A DNA stretch of 23,256 bases from CAWJHE01 sp964614855 (GCA_964614855.1 CAZTMX010000024.1:1-23256); one strand, 5' to 3'. Shown: positions 5,847 through 14,789, counted from the first letter of the stretch. Notes: generated by a model from the sequence alone, not told the origin. Numbers and translations: made by a program.

Positions 5847-8198
5847 CTACCTTAAAGACGCCGCCAGCACCAGCGCCTGGCCCAGCGCTAACCCGCCGTC
5901 ATTCGCCGGCGCCTGGCGGTGAACAAGCACCCTGAAACCGTCGTTTAGCAGCAGCCCCGTGGTCGATACCAACAGCAGGCTGTTCTGCCACACGCCGCCG
6001 CTCAGGGCGACCTGGTGCAGTCCTTCTTTCTCCCGCAGCTCCCGGCAGACCTGCAGCGCAGCATACGCCACGCTGTTGTGAAAACGGGTTGAGATTCGGC
6101 TTTTCTCCACTCCTGCGCGCAAATCCTGGATGATGCGCGCCAGCATGGGGGCAGGATCCAGGAGACCACCCGCCACATCCATCTTATAAAACCCGGTTTC
6201 GCGCCCGTCCGCCAGGGCTTCTAGCTCAATTGCGCCTTGCGCTTCGTAATTAACCGCCTGACGTATACCCAGCAGCGCTGCCACCGCATCGAACAGGCGC
6301 CCCATGCTGGAAGTCCAGGGCGCATTCAGACCGCTGCGCAACTGTCCTTCCAAGGCGGGCAGTGCAGCCGCGCCTGCGCCCTGCAGTTCCCTTGCATGTC
6401 GTACCGGTGCCAGGTCTTCCTCCCAGACCAGCCCCGCCTGCGCCAGCCAGCTGAGCGCCATGCGCCAGGGCTGGCGTACCGCCAGATCGCCGCCCGGCAG
6501 GCGCGCGTATGCCAGGTGGGCGGCGCGCCGGTAAGCGCGATAATCTGCGACCAGCACTTCCCCACCCCACACCGCGCCGTCATCGCCATAGCCGGTGCCG
6601 TCAAATGCCAGCCCAATCACCGGCTCGTCACCGCGCAAGCCGTTATCTGCCATGCAGGCGGCAATATGCGCATGGTGGTGCTGCACCTGTAGCAGCGGCA
6701 GGCTTTCCTGCGCCGTTCGCTGCTGGGCGTAACGCGTAGCCAGGTAATCCGGGTGCAGATCGCATGCCAGCGCCTGGGGATGAATGCGAAACAGCTTTTC
6801 AAAATGGGCGACGCCGTCTTCGAACGCCTGCAGCGTTTCATAGTTTTCCATATCGCCAATGTGGTGGCTGAGAAAGGCATACTGCTGGCGCGCCAGGCAA
6901 AAAGTGTTCTTTAGCTCGGCACCGGCAGCCAGCAGCGGAGGCGTCTCGTAGGGCAGGCGGATGCCGTCCGGCGCATAACCCCGGCTGCGGCGTAGAAAAT
7001 ATAAGGGAGATAATTTTCGCGATTTTTCCTCTCGCAGCAGCGGGAACATGTGCAGCACACTGTCGTCGCAGCGGGTCTGGATATCCCGGTTGTGCAGCAG
7101 GAAGCCGTCCGCCAGCCCAGCCAAGTTTTGGCGTGCGCTCTGGTTCTCACAGCAAATGGGTTCCTCGCTCAGGTTACCGCTGGTCATCACCAGCGGCGGC
7201 ATATCAAAAACCATCCCCTGGGCGTCTGGGCCGGCAAACAAGAGGTAATGCAGCGGGGTATAGGGCAGCATCACCCCCAGGGTGTTCTGCCCCGGCGCCG
7301 CCTGCTGCGACACCGTAGAGTTGGGGTGGCGGCGCAAAATAACAATCGGGCGCTGGCGCATACCCAGCAGCTCGCGCTCCGCCGGGCTGATCAGGCAGTG
7401 CTGCGCCGCGCTTTCCAGGTCGGCCATCATCAAAGCAAAGGGTTTGTCCACGCGCAGCTTGCGCCTGCGTAATTCAGACACCGCAGCTTCGTTTGTGGCG
7501 TCGCAGGCCAGGTGGAACCCACCCAGCCCCTTAACCGCCAGGATTTTTCCCTGACGCAGCATGGCGCGCGCCGCCAGGATGGCTTCATCGCCCCGAGCCG
7601 AGACCTGCCCCGCAGCCGGGTACTCCAGCCAGACGCCGGGCCCGCAGACGGGGCAAGCCACCGGCTGGGCATGAAAGCGGCGGTCGAGCGGCTCGCGGTA
7701 TTCAGCGGCGCACGCCGGACACATGGGAAAATCCGCCATAGTAGTATTCGGACGATCGTATGGGATATCGCGGATGATAGTGAAGCGCGGCCCACAGTGG
7801 GTGCAGTTGATAAAGGGGTAGCGGTAACGCCGGTCGGCGGGATCGAACAGCTCGCGCAGGCAGTCGGGGCAAATGCCCACATCCGGCGAAACTGGCATAA
7901 ATTCATCGGGATCGCCGTGCGACTCCAGGATAGTAAATTCGTCAAAGCCGTTGGCAGGCTGCCAGGTCACATCCAGGCGGTCGATGCGCGCCAGAGGTGG
8001 GGCATCCTGGCGCAGCGCTTGCAGGAATGCCTGCAGCTGCTCGCCCTCGCCGTCCACGGCAATATCCACACCCGCCGAGGTGTTGCGCACCCAGCCTGCC
8101 AGCGCCAACCGGCGCGCCAACCCATAGACAAAGGGGCGGAAACCGACCCCCTGCACGATGCCGGTAATATGGATGAATGCGCCTTGTAAATCAGCCAA
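5847..8198 (-). CDS. hypF: Carbamoyltransferase HypF
   Basis: HypF makes carbamoyl-adenylate from carbamoyl phosphate and ATP and passes the carbamoyl group to HypE. Domains in order: acylphosphatase (GIVQGVGFRPFVYGLA), two zinc fingers (CPDC with CTHC, CPAC with CPVC), a YrdC-like domain (ILAVKGLGGFHLACDA), and a Kae1-like carbamoyltransferase domain with the metal-binding VQHHHAHIAAC, FDGTGYGDDG and LSGGVWQNS. About 780 residues, normal for the family. The frame opens with a GTG at 8243 that has no ribosome site and lies in a tandem-repeat array. A TTG at 8198 with AAGAGG five bases before it fits the family N-terminus better and is used here. It is separated from hypB by a non-coding gap and from hypC by about 40 bases. 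Confidence 0.95.
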   Translation of the reverse strand: MADLQGAFIHITGIVQGVGFRPFVYGLARRLALAGWVRNTSAGVDIAVDGEGEQLQAFLQALRQDAPPLARIDRLDVTWQPANGFDEFTILESHGDPDEFMPVSPDVGICPDCLRELFDPADRRYRYPFINCTHCGPRFTIIRDIPYDRPNTTMADFPMCPACAAEYREPLDRRFHAQPVACPVCGPGVWLEYPAAGQVSARGDEAILAARAMLRQGKILAVKGLGGFHLACDATNEAAVSELRRRKLRVDKPFALMMADLESAAQHCLISPAERELLGMRQRPIVILRRHPNSTVSQQAAPGQNTLGVMLPYTPLHYLLFAGPDAQGMVFDMPPLVMTSGNLSEEPICCENQSARQNLAGLADGFLLHNRDIQTRCDDSVLHMFPLLREEKSRKLSPLYFLRRSRGYAPDGIRLPYETPPLLAAGAELKNTFCLARQQYAFLSHHIGDMENYETLQAFEDGVAHFEKLFRIHPQALACDLHPDYLATRYAQQRTAQESLPLLQVQHHHAHIAACMADNGLRGDEPVIGLAFDGTGYGDDGAVWGGEVLVADYRAYRRAAHLAYARLPGGDLAVRQPWRMALSWLAQAGLVWEEDLAPVRHARELQGAGAAALPALEGQLRSGLNAPWTSSMGRLFDAVAALLGIRQAVNYEAQGAIELEALADGRETGFYKMDVAGGLLDPAPMLARIIQDLRAGVEKSRISTRFHNSVAYAALQVCRELREKEGLHQVALSGGVWQNSLLLVSTTGLLLNDGFRVLVHRQAPANDGGLALGQALVLAASLR

Positions 8199-8223
8199 AA
8201 CAGCCTCTTGTCTCCAGCATTTG

Positions 8224-8301
8224 CTGTCAGTGGTGTCTGCCACCAGTGTCCGACAGCACTAGCTGCCAGTGTTACCTGCCAGTGTTACCTGTCGAGTTTT
8301 C
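8224..8301 (-). repeat. Degenerate 13-bp tandem array between hypB and hypF
   Basis: Six consecutive 13-base units fill this stretch. Two adjacent copies are identical (CTGCCAGTGTTAC at 8263-8275 and 8276-8288), and the flanking units (8224, 8237, 8250 and 8289 onwards) are related, sharing CTG and CAGTGT-like cores. It occupies about half of the 153-bp gap between hypB and hypF and sits just upstream of the proposed hypF start. The role is unknown; it may affect the hypB-hypF mRNA or bind a protein. Confidence 0.6.
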
Positions 8302-8351
8302 GCCAGCCCAACACTTTTACCGCTCAAGCAAGCCGGTTTCCACAGCCAGGG

Positions 8352-9029
8352 TTATAATCCGGCTTTTCCTTTTGTTGCTCCCACGCTCTCCAGCAGCCAG
8401 TCCGTCCAGGCTTGCAGCCCTTCGCCCGTGCGACAGGAAAGCGGGAAGGTCTTGACCCCGGGGTTGAGGATCTCCACACCTTGCAAAAAGTACTCCATGT
8501 TGAAGGGGATGTACGGCAGCAGGTCGGTCTTGTTGAGCACCAGCGCTTGAACGCCGCGGTACACACCCGGGTATTTGTAGGGTTTATCATCGCCTTCCGG
8601 TACGGAGGCGACCAGCACACTGCAGTGCGAGCCGAGCTGGAAATTGGCCGGGCAAACCAGGTTGCCCACGTTCTCGATGATGATCAGGTCCAGATGTTCC
8701 AGGTCAAGCTGCGGCAGGGCTGCCTGTAACATGACTGCGTCCAGGTGGCAGCCGCCGCCGGTGTTTACCTGCACCGCCGGGATGCCCTGGGCGCTGACCT
8801 TATCGGCGTCAATGGTCACGGGGGCGGTGTCGCCTTCCACCACCGCCAGTCGCAGGCTTCCCGCCAGCGCTTCAATGGTCTTGAGAATCAGGCTGGTCTT
8901 GCCAGCGCCAGGCGAGGCCATCACGTTAATCGCAAACACACCGTACTGGTCCAACCGTGCGCGGTTCGCCGCTGCCAGCTGGTCGTTGGCCGATAAGATG
9001 TGTTCCACCACAGGAATACGCTGTGTCAT
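8352..9029 (-). CDS. hypB: Nickel-insertion GTPase HypB
   Basis: HypB hydrolyses GTP to drive nickel delivery, with HypA, into the hydrogenase large subunit. The 225-residue protein has the P-loop SPGAGKTS (39-46), the metal-binding segment GGGCHLD (C94, H95), IENVGNLVCP (C126) and the guanine-specificity motif NKTD (166-169). It lacks both the N-terminal CxxGCxC nickel motif and the histidine-rich stretch found in some HypB proteins, so it is the plain metallochaperone form with only the G-domain metal site. The ATG has GGAGG four bases upstream and follows the hypA stop by 17 bases. Confidence 0.96.
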   Translation of the reverse strand: MTQRIPVVEHILSANDQLAAANRARLDQYGVFAINVMASPGAGKTSLILKTIEALAGSLRLAVVEGDTAPVTIDADKVSAQGIPAVQVNTGGGCHLDAVMLQAALPQLDLEHLDLIIIENVGNLVCPANFQLGSHCSVLVASVPEGDDKPYKYPGVYRGVQALVLNKTDLLPYIPFNMEYFLQGVEILNPGVKTFPLSCRTGEGLQAWTDWLLESVGATKGKAGL

Positions 9030-9046
9030 CCGTCCTCCAAAGTAGG

Positions 9047-9388
9047 TTATTCCACTTCAATCGATTCCAGGTAAAATTCCGTCCCCGCTGTCACGCTCAC
9101 ATCGCTGCTACCGCAGTGCGGGCAAACCAGCTCGGCTTCGTCCAGGGCGTAAATTGCCTGGCAGCTGCGGCATTGCAGCTGCGCCGGGATGCGCCGGAAG
9201 TGCAGCTGCGCCCCCTGCGCTGGCGTGTCTTCGCTGATCATATCCCAATAAAACTGCACCGAGTCATCCACGATCGTCGCCAGCTGTCCGATCACCAGGT
9301 TGATGGAAGTCACGCGCTGCGCCTGCGCCTTCTGGGCGTGGCGCAGAGTGATATCAAGGATGCTTTGGGTGACGGATAGCTCGTGCAT
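9047..9388 (-). CDS. hypA: Nickel metallochaperone HypA
   Basis: HypA binds nickel through its N-terminus and hands it over with HypB. The 113-residue protein begins MHELS, with the nickel ligand His2, and has a zinc site made of C73, C76 (CRSC) and C89, C92 (CPHC). The length is standard. It is the first gene of the hyp operon. About 120 bases separate its start from the tRNA-Ser terminator upstream, so the operon promoter should lie at 9389-9507. That stretch is AT-rich, but I could not find a convincing -35/-10 pair in it. Confidence 0.96.
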   Translation of the reverse strand: MHELSVTQSILDITLRHAQKAQAQRVTSINLVIGQLATIVDDSVQFYWDMISEDTPAQGAQLHFRRIPAQLQCRSCQAIYALDEAELVCPHCGSSDVSVTAGTEFYLESIEVE

Positions 9389-9507
9389 AGTCGGCCTGTT
9401 GCGGTCAAGGATTCTCTACCAAATTACTCCAATTGTAACCCAAAGGCTAGAAAGGAATATTACAGAATCTGGAGAAAACCAGCACACAAGAGAAAATTGT
9501 GAGAATT

Positions 9508-9537
9508 AAAACCACCCGCATTGGGGCGGGCAGTTTA
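9508..9537 (-). terminator. Probable terminator of tRNA-Ser(TGA)
   Basis: Minus-strand AAACTGCCCGC pairs with GCGGGTGGTTT over 11 bp, two of them G-U, around a 6-nt loop, and the stem ends in a TTTT tract. On the plus strand the stem has two C-A mismatches and is weaker. It lies about 55 bases past the tRNA 3' end and insulates the hyp operon from the upstream transcript. Confidence 0.55.
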
Positions 9538-9591
9538 TCATGGTGTCATTTTCTAAGCAAGTCGGTGCTGCGCAATCGTTAAAAACAACCA

Positions 9592-9677
<86 letters not shown>

Positions 9678-9688
9678 AAAGCGAGAGA

Positions 9689-9717
9689 ATTCTACCATAA
9701 CCGCCCGCAGCCCGCAA
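9689..9717 (-). promoter_or_regulatory. Sigma-70-type promoter of tRNA-Ser(TGA)
   Basis: TTGCGG (9712-9717) and TAGAAT (9689-9694) on the minus strand are spaced by exactly 17 bp, and only 11 bases separate the -10 box from the mature tRNA 5' end. It closely matches the promoter of the other tRNA-Ser at 3035-3063. Confidence 0.72.
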
Positions 9718-9881
9718 CGATGCATTGCTTCGTACGCTTGAATAATAGCAAAAGCAAAGCCTGCACCTTCCACGTAAACACAGTGTTAAACCCAAATTGT
9801 GTCTGTAATTTGTCCGCTTCACATTCCAACACGCTATCTCACTCGACAAACATATACCGGTAAGTCGCATAGAAAACGCAC

Positions 9882-11504
9882 CTATCCATTCTTCCAATCG
9901 ACCAACTCGCTGAGCGTCAGCATGCCATCCTGAGGGATGCCTGGATAGATGCGCTCGCATTGACCCAACGGGAAGATGTTCGAAACTCCACGGGCAGCAA
10001 TTTCGTCCAACAGGTCTTCGCGGCGCTTTTCTGGATAGACACCAACCGTCGATACTCCAGCATGCAGGTACTGGAGGGCATCTTCCAGATGCGTAACCGG
10101 GCGCACAACCACCAGCCTGCTCATTGGATGTTCCAGGATATCGAATTCCTCTTTCATTACGACCACACCGGAGGAATATTCTCCTTCCCGGTGATTGATC
10201 ATCCAGTCTTCTCGGGCATACATCCCACGGCGCATGCGTTTGACCTGACCGCGCTGCGCTGGCAGAACAAACTGGGGCGCAGCAGTATCCCAGCCGGACA
10301 AAACCTCACTCAACCGGCGTGCATATTCAATGGCTTCATTAGGGCTCGCCTCAATATAATGGACCAGGGAAGCGTTGCATGCTTTCTGGTTGAATATTAA
10401 TGCGTCCTGTGCGCCCAAAAAAGCGATCATCTCCAGGTTGTCTTTGCAAGCTTCATGTCCAATCAAGCTGACACCATATCGCGGGTTAAAGCTGATTACT
10501 TTTGTAAAACTGGCCCGCTGCTGTACAGCGGTGACCGCTTGCGGCGCGCCCCATACCACGATCCGGTCGAATGCCCCAGGCATCAGGAGGATGTTCTCTA
10601 TGGTTTCATCTCCGCCCTGCCAGTATACCCCCGAGAGGTTCTTTGTCAGGGGGTGTTCAGGCGCGGCTGTGCAGGCTGCCAAAGCAAACAGCGCTCCAGG
10701 CAAGGTAGCTTCAAATGGGAACTTAATCACCCCCGCAGATTTGGTCAGCAACAGGCGCAGAGCCGAGATCAGCGGCACCTGGGGGGCGTTACCGGCTGTA
10801 ATATGCAACTGGCGGGTTGGCATAGCCCGAATCATTGTCCTGGTCGAAGATTGGCTATAAGCAGTCGTGTACCCCGGCAGCGTCTTTGCCAGTGATGCTG
10901 CCAGTCCTGGGATCACCTGCCCGGGTACCTCCTGCCACCCTTCCAGAAAACAACTGCCCGGCAGTCCCCAGGCAGCCAGCTCCTGATCGATCATACAGCG
11001 ACCCGCCACAGGATCCAGCCCGGCCAACAGTGTAAGAAAAGCTCCGTCCAGGAAAGGCTGTGGATGGTGGCTGGTACGGGCGCACAACCGGCGGACTTGA
11101 TTCACCGTAGCCCAGTTATTCTGTAGCTGGCTGGTCACCAGGCGCAGGTAATCCAAGATTTCATCCACCCGCAGGGCGTACGGTCCATTCACCAACCGGC
11201 AGAAATCCATCTCAATCAACGCGTGGGGGTCCACCACCGGCATAACCTGATATTGATACTCACCCGTATGGTGCAGCGTGTCAGGGTGGATTACCGGCTC
11301 GCGCAGCAGCTGAGCCTGAGGCAAGCGGACATACCCGGTTTCTGGCTCCAGGCCGGCAAATGCATCAACCACCTGAGAACGGCTGATATCAGGCGGTAGA
11401 ACCATTTTTCCTTTAACTATGAATGGCACGCGGATCAAGCCATTTTCTTCACATAGCAGATCATGTTCTTGGCAAATCTCCTTCATTAATCCTACTTTCC
11501 ACAT
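9882..11504 (-). CDS. LuxC-like acyl-CoA/acyl-protein reductase (aldehyde-forming)
   Basis: The family reduces fatty acyl groups to long-chain aldehydes with NADPH, working from a thioester on a catalytic cysteine. The 540-residue protein has the aldehyde-dehydrogenase-like nucleotide-binding part (TAGNAPQVPLISALRLLLTK at 236-255, then VIKFPFEA), the probable catalytic C376 in FNQKACNASLVHYIE, and a C-terminal segment ending GQCERIYPGIPQDGMLTLSELVDW as in LuxC proteins. The ATG follows the TGA of the synthetase gene directly (TGAATG), so the genes are coupled; an in-frame ATG at 11486 with AGGA just before it is an alternative start. I cannot tell the chain length or the fate of the aldehyde. 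No terminator is clear between its stop and the tRNA-Ser(TGA) promoter. Confidence 0.85.
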   Translation of the reverse strand: MWKVGLMKEICQEHDLLCEENGLIRVPFIVKGKMVLPPDISRSQVVDAFAGLEPETGYVRLPQAQLLREPVIHPDTLHHTGEYQYQVMPVVDPHALIEMDFCRLVNGPYALRVDEILDYLRLVTSQLQNNWATVNQVRRLCARTSHHPQPFLDGAFLTLLAGLDPVAGRCMIDQELAAWGLPGSCFLEGWQEVPGQVIPGLAASLAKTLPGYTTAYSQSSTRTMIRAMPTRQLHITAGNAPQVPLISALRLLLTKSAGVIKFPFEATLPGALFALAACTAAPEHPLTKNLSGVYWQGGDETIENILLMPGAFDRIVVWGAPQAVTAVQQRASFTKVISFNPRYGVSLIGHEACKDNLEMIAFLGAQDALIFNQKACNASLVHYIEASPNEAIEYARRLSEVLSGWDTAAPQFVLPAQRGQVKRMRRGMYAREDWMINHREGEYSSGVVVMKEEFDILEHPMSRLVVVRPVTHLEDALQYLHAGVSTVGVYPEKRREDLLDEIAARGVSNIFPLGQCERIYPGIPQDGMLTLSELVDWKNG

Positions 11505-12920
11505 TCAAGCCCGAAGTGAAGCCATGATGCCACCACAGCCTTTCGCCTCGCGGGCATGAGCCCGGCGAATTTCTGTCACCGCCGGCCCAGTCAGCCCGCA
11601 TGCGCAGTCCCCTTCTACGTAGTGAACCTCATCACCGCTGATGATGAAACCCGGGTAGGCACGTGCCAGGGTATCCTGGAAACCAAAGATCCCTTGCATA
11701 TCCGATCCGCTAACCGGCTTAAGCGCTTCATCGAAAATTACCGGCTCGATGGTAGGTGGGATATGAAAGCGACCAAAATCGCAGCGCAGCATAAACGCGT
11801 TGATTTCAGTCATCGAATAGCCTTCCAGAATTCGTCCAGGCGGCAGGCTGAAGCTCTCGGCGATCATCTCCACCAGCGCCTCCCTGCTGATCCGTTCGCC
11901 GGTAAAGGATTTCCAACCGCCTCCAAATAGCACCAGGCTGCCTTCATTGAGAGACAGCCTGCCGTACTGCTCGATCAACAGCTCACACATTTCCTTGAGT
12001 TGCGATGGTGTGCCAAAGATGAAGGTTTTCTGGCCCGCGGCATTGGATTGGCTAATGGTCTCGATCAATCGTCGATAATTTTCCTCCTTACGGGTTTGCA
12101 CCACATCCTGTAACTGGAGGAGCAGCTCCTGATCGCCCTCATTTCTTGGGCCGCGTACAAACAGGCGTAAAACTGTGGGAGAAAGTCCTGTTTCATAGAG
12201 AAAATATTTCTTGCGGAAAAGGCCGCCCAGTTCCTGAGCCAGGGTTTGGTTCCCGGTATGACCGCTGGAAAAGTCCAGAAAAAATGCGTCATACTCACGA
12301 ACACCCGCACAACGGATGAACCGGGCAAAATCAGCCGGCGCCAGCAGCCTGATCGCCGGGCGTAGCAGCAGACGCTGCCAGGGCTTCCCAACCTTTAGCT
12401 GCATCAACAAAGGGACAAGATAGCTGTTGCTGGTGCTAGTGAATAGATCCCAATTTGCCTGGTCGCGCGGGATAAAGGAGAAATTGCCGGATGTGCCTGA
12501 GCTATATACCAGGCGGATACCGTTCTGTTTCAACCGGTCGATCCAGCCGTCAATCGCATCGACACCGCTCACATCAACTTCAACAGGCCGGTGAAAAATT
12601 TCTGACAACCAGGCATTCATACGGGGAAAATTTCCCTCGTCCAGCCAGACCTGGCTGTAACTCTTGAAAATATCATCCGGGAGCATCAACCGGTTCTGGA
12701 GATACTCGACTTGTGTCTGTGGACCAATTCCCTCTTGCTGAGCGAAATATCGATAGGCAGGGATACATTCCAGGTAGTGAGCATGGTTTTCCAGGATGGC
12801 CTTGTAGCGCAACTGGCGCGCCTGATCAGCATCAAACCCTTCTTTTAGCGCCCAAGCCTGGGTCATACGAATCAGTTGAATATTGGTATTAAGCCGTCGT
12901 TTACGGGTAGGAGGTTTCAT
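11505..12920 (-). CDS. LuxE-like acyl-protein synthetase
   Basis: LuxE activates a fatty acid with ATP and holds it on a cysteine for reduction by LuxC. The 471-residue protein has the adenylate-forming signature YSSGTSGNFSF (139-149), the region GRILEGYSMTEINAF typical of adenylate-forming enzymes (YGMTE-like), and a C-terminal GDCACGLTGPAV segment like that of acyl-protein synthetases. The length is longer than that of classical LuxE (about 370), with extra N-terminal helices. It precedes the LuxC-like gene directly and a promoter lies about 100 bases upstream. No luxA, luxB or luxD is near, so a light-producing role is unlikely. It resembles the LuxE-type branch more than CoA ligases, but its substrate is unknown. 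Confidence 0.82.
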   Translation of the reverse strand: MKPPTRKRRLNTNIQLIRMTQAWALKEGFDADQARQLRYKAILENHAHYLECIPAYRYFAQQEGIGPQTQVEYLQNRLMLPDDIFKSYSQVWLDEGNFPRMNAWLSEIFHRPVEVDVSGVDAIDGWIDRLKQNGIRLVYSSGTSGNFSFIPRDQANWDLFTSTSNSYLVPLLMQLKVGKPWQRLLLRPAIRLLAPADFARFIRCAGVREYDAFFLDFSSGHTGNQTLAQELGGLFRKKYFLYETGLSPTVLRLFVRGPRNEGDQELLLQLQDVVQTRKEENYRRLIETISQSNAAGQKTFIFGTPSQLKEMCELLIEQYGRLSLNEGSLVLFGGGWKSFTGERISREALVEMIAESFSLPPGRILEGYSMTEINAFMLRCDFGRFHIPPTIEPVIFDEALKPVSGSDMQGIFGFQDTLARAYPGFIISGDEVHYVEGDCACGLTGPAVTEIRRAHAREAKGCGGIMASLRA

Positions 12921-13026
12921 CCTGAATTTTCCTGCCTGTTGATGAAGAAATCAGATCTGGATTAGTGAAACCAGCCTTATGCACATCGAAAAACCATTTA
13001 GCGGAGATATGGGTAATTATGAAAGA

Positions 13027-13055
13027 ATTATAGCATTCAATCCTAGGACAGGAAA
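13027..13055 (-). promoter_or_regulatory. Extended -10 promoter of the luxE-luxC-like operon
   Basis: Minus strand TGCTATAAT gives a consensus -10 (13027-13032) with the TGn extension; a weak -35 TTTCCT lies 17 bp upstream (13050-13055). The implied leader is about 100 nt. Confidence 0.55.
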
Positions 13056-13156
13056 ACGCTGATTAGCGAAATAAGCAACGCTATAAAATTACAGTAACCT
13101 CTTGCGTCCAGCGCCTTGTTTTCTTGGCGCCTGACGCCCTCAGCTGCAACTCATGC

Positions 13157-13162
13157 TATACT
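13157..13162 (+). promoter_or_regulatory. Extended -10 promoter of murJ
   Basis: TGCTATACT contains a good -10 (TATACT) with the TGn extension but no strong -35 at the usual distance; CTGACG at 13131-13136 is 20 bp away. It lies 45 bases before the murJ ATG, which argues against the longer reading frame that begins at 13124. An imperfect GCGCC/GGCGC hairpin (13111-13130) lies just upstream. Confidence 0.5.
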
Positions 13163-13207
13163 TGCCTATGTCTGTGCTCTGCAACCCAGCCAGTTATAGG
13201 AAGCCGC

Positions 13208-14725
13208 ATGAAACATATCGCCCGCTCGTCGCTGATCATTGCCGTTTTTTTTGCCTTCGATAAAGTCCTGGGTTTTATCCGCCAGGTGCTGATCGCCCGA
13301 CAGTTCGGCCTTACCTACGAGATCGATGTCTTCAACGCGGCCAACAATATCCCCGACCTGCTCTCGGCGCTGATCTCTGGCGGGGCCCTGGGGGTAGCGC
13401 TGATCCCAGTGCTCAGCGAGTACCTGGACCGGCGCGGCCGGAAAGCCGCCTGGGACCTGTTTTCGCGCATCCTTAACCTGGCTTTTCTGGTTACCGGCGC
13501 CCTGGCGCTGGTCATCATCCTCTTTGCCGAACCCATGGTCAGCCGGCTGATCGCTCCCGGTTTTCCCGCCGAGCAGCAGCGCCTGACAGCCGAGCTGATG
13601 CGGCTGGACCTGGTCGCCATCCTGATCTTTTCGATCAGCGGGCTGGTGATGGCAGGGTTGCAGGCCAACCAGCACTTCCTGCTGCCCGCCCTGGCGCCGG
13701 GGCTATACAACATAGGGCAGATTTTCGGTGTGGCGGTGTTAGCGCCCGAGCGCGGTCTGAGCCTGGGATCGGTCACTTTTCCAGCCTTTGGATTAGGCAT
13801 CCACGGCCTGGTGTATGGGGTGATCCTGGGTGCACTGCTGCACCTGTGCATCCAGCTACCCGGGCTGCGGCGTTTCGGCTTCCGTTGGTCGCCCGCCATC
13901 GACCTGGGCAACCCAGGTGTGCGTCATGTGCTCAGCCTGTTGGGACCGCGGGTTGCCACCATGTTCTTCCTGCAGGTCTTTTTTATCGCCCGCGATAACC
14001 TGGCCTCGCGCCTGGGTGAAGGCGCGGTAACCGCCCTGAATTACGGCTGGTTTATCATGCAGGTGCCCGAAACGCTGATCGGCTCGGCCATCGCTATCGC
14101 CCTGCTGCCTACCCTATCGGAAATCTTCGCCCGCGGCGATACCGAGCACTTCCGGCAAACGGTACAAGATGCTGTACGCGTCTTGCTTTCGCTAACCATC
14201 CCGGTGGCAGCGCTGCTGGCAGTCGCCATCCGCCCACTGATCAGCGCCCTGTTCGGTTTTGATGCAGCCGGGGTGGAGCTGGTGGTATGGGCCACGCGAG
14301 CTTACTTGCTGGGGCTGATGGGGCATTCGCTCCTTGAAACAGCCGCACGCTCCTTCTACGCACAGCAGGACGCACGCACGCCCCTGTTTGTGGCAGCCCT
14401 GAACGCCGGGGCTTATATCCTGCTCGCCGTGCTGTTATCGCCCATCCTGGGCGCGCCGGGGATCGCCCTGGCTAACACACTGGCATTTACCGGCGAAGCC
14501 TTGCTGCTGCTGTACTTGCTGGACCGCCGCCTGCCGGGTTTGCTGCACCTGGGAAAGCCCCTGCTGCGCATCGTGCTGGCTTCGGCGGCTGGCGCGCTGC
14601 TCTGCTTTGGGCTGATGCAGCAGCCCTTCCCCGCCCTGCCGTTAGCGCTTGGAGCGTTGGCTGCGGGCGGGTTGGCAGTGCTGCCATTCATCCTACCAGA
14701 AATCAAACTGCTGATAAAATTATAG
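13208..14725 (+). CDS. murJ: Lipid II flippase MurJ (MviN family)
   Basis: MurJ moves the lipid-linked peptidoglycan precursor across the cytoplasmic membrane. The 505-residue product is almost wholly hydrophobic, with about 14 membrane segments. It begins MKHIARSSLIIAVFFAFDKVLGFIRQVLIARQFG, the usual start of MurJ/MviN proteins, and has typical family segments such as DVFNAANNIPDLLSALISGGALGVALIPVLSEY and AQQDARTPLFVA. I chose the ATG at 13208 because AGGAAG lies five bases upstream; the 28 extra codons back to 13124 do not look like MurJ. It stands alone on the plus strand. After the stop a 7-bp hairpin (14723-14741) has no T-run, so transcription may continue into the protease gene. Confidence 0.92.
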   Translation: MKHIARSSLIIAVFFAFDKVLGFIRQVLIARQFGLTYEIDVFNAANNIPDLLSALISGGALGVALIPVLSEYLDRRGRKAAWDLFSRILNLAFLVTGALALVIILFAEPMVSRLIAPGFPAEQQRLTAELMRLDLVAILIFSISGLVMAGLQANQHFLLPALAPGLYNIGQIFGVAVLAPERGLSLGSVTFPAFGLGIHGLVYGVILGALLHLCIQLPGLRRFGFRWSPAIDLGNPGVRHVLSLLGPRVATMFFLQVFFIARDNLASRLGEGAVTALNYGWFIMQVPETLIGSAIAIALLPTLSEIFARGDTEHFRQTVQDAVRVLLSLTIPVAALLAVAIRPLISALFGFDAAGVELVVWATRAYLLGLMGHSLLETAARSFYAQQDARTPLFVAALNAGAYILLAVLLSPILGAPGIALANTLAFTGEALLLLYLLDRRLPGLLHLGKPLLRIVLASAAGALLCFGLMQQPFPALPLALGALAAGGLAVLPFILPEIKLLIKL

Positions 14726-14789
14726 GCAGGCAAACTGCCTACTCATACATCGAAATTTAGCCTGCGTAATATTTCTACGAGGTAATCCT

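Noticed and set aside
9763..9800. ACACA/TGTGT pairing after the LuxC-like gene as a terminator
   Set aside because: Only five base pairs, a long loop and no proper T-run.
9882..12920. A bioluminescence operon
   Set aside because: Only luxC- and luxE-like genes are present; no luciferase or luxD, and both neighbours are unrelated.
13124..13207. 28-codon upstream extension of MurJ
   Set aside because: A promoter-like TGCTATACT lies inside it, the residues are Cys/Ser-rich and unlike MurJ, and the ATG at 13208 has a ribosome site.
14723..14741. 7-bp hairpin TAGGCAG/CTGCCTA after murJ as a terminator
   Set aside because: No T-run follows on the plus strand, so termination is not supported.
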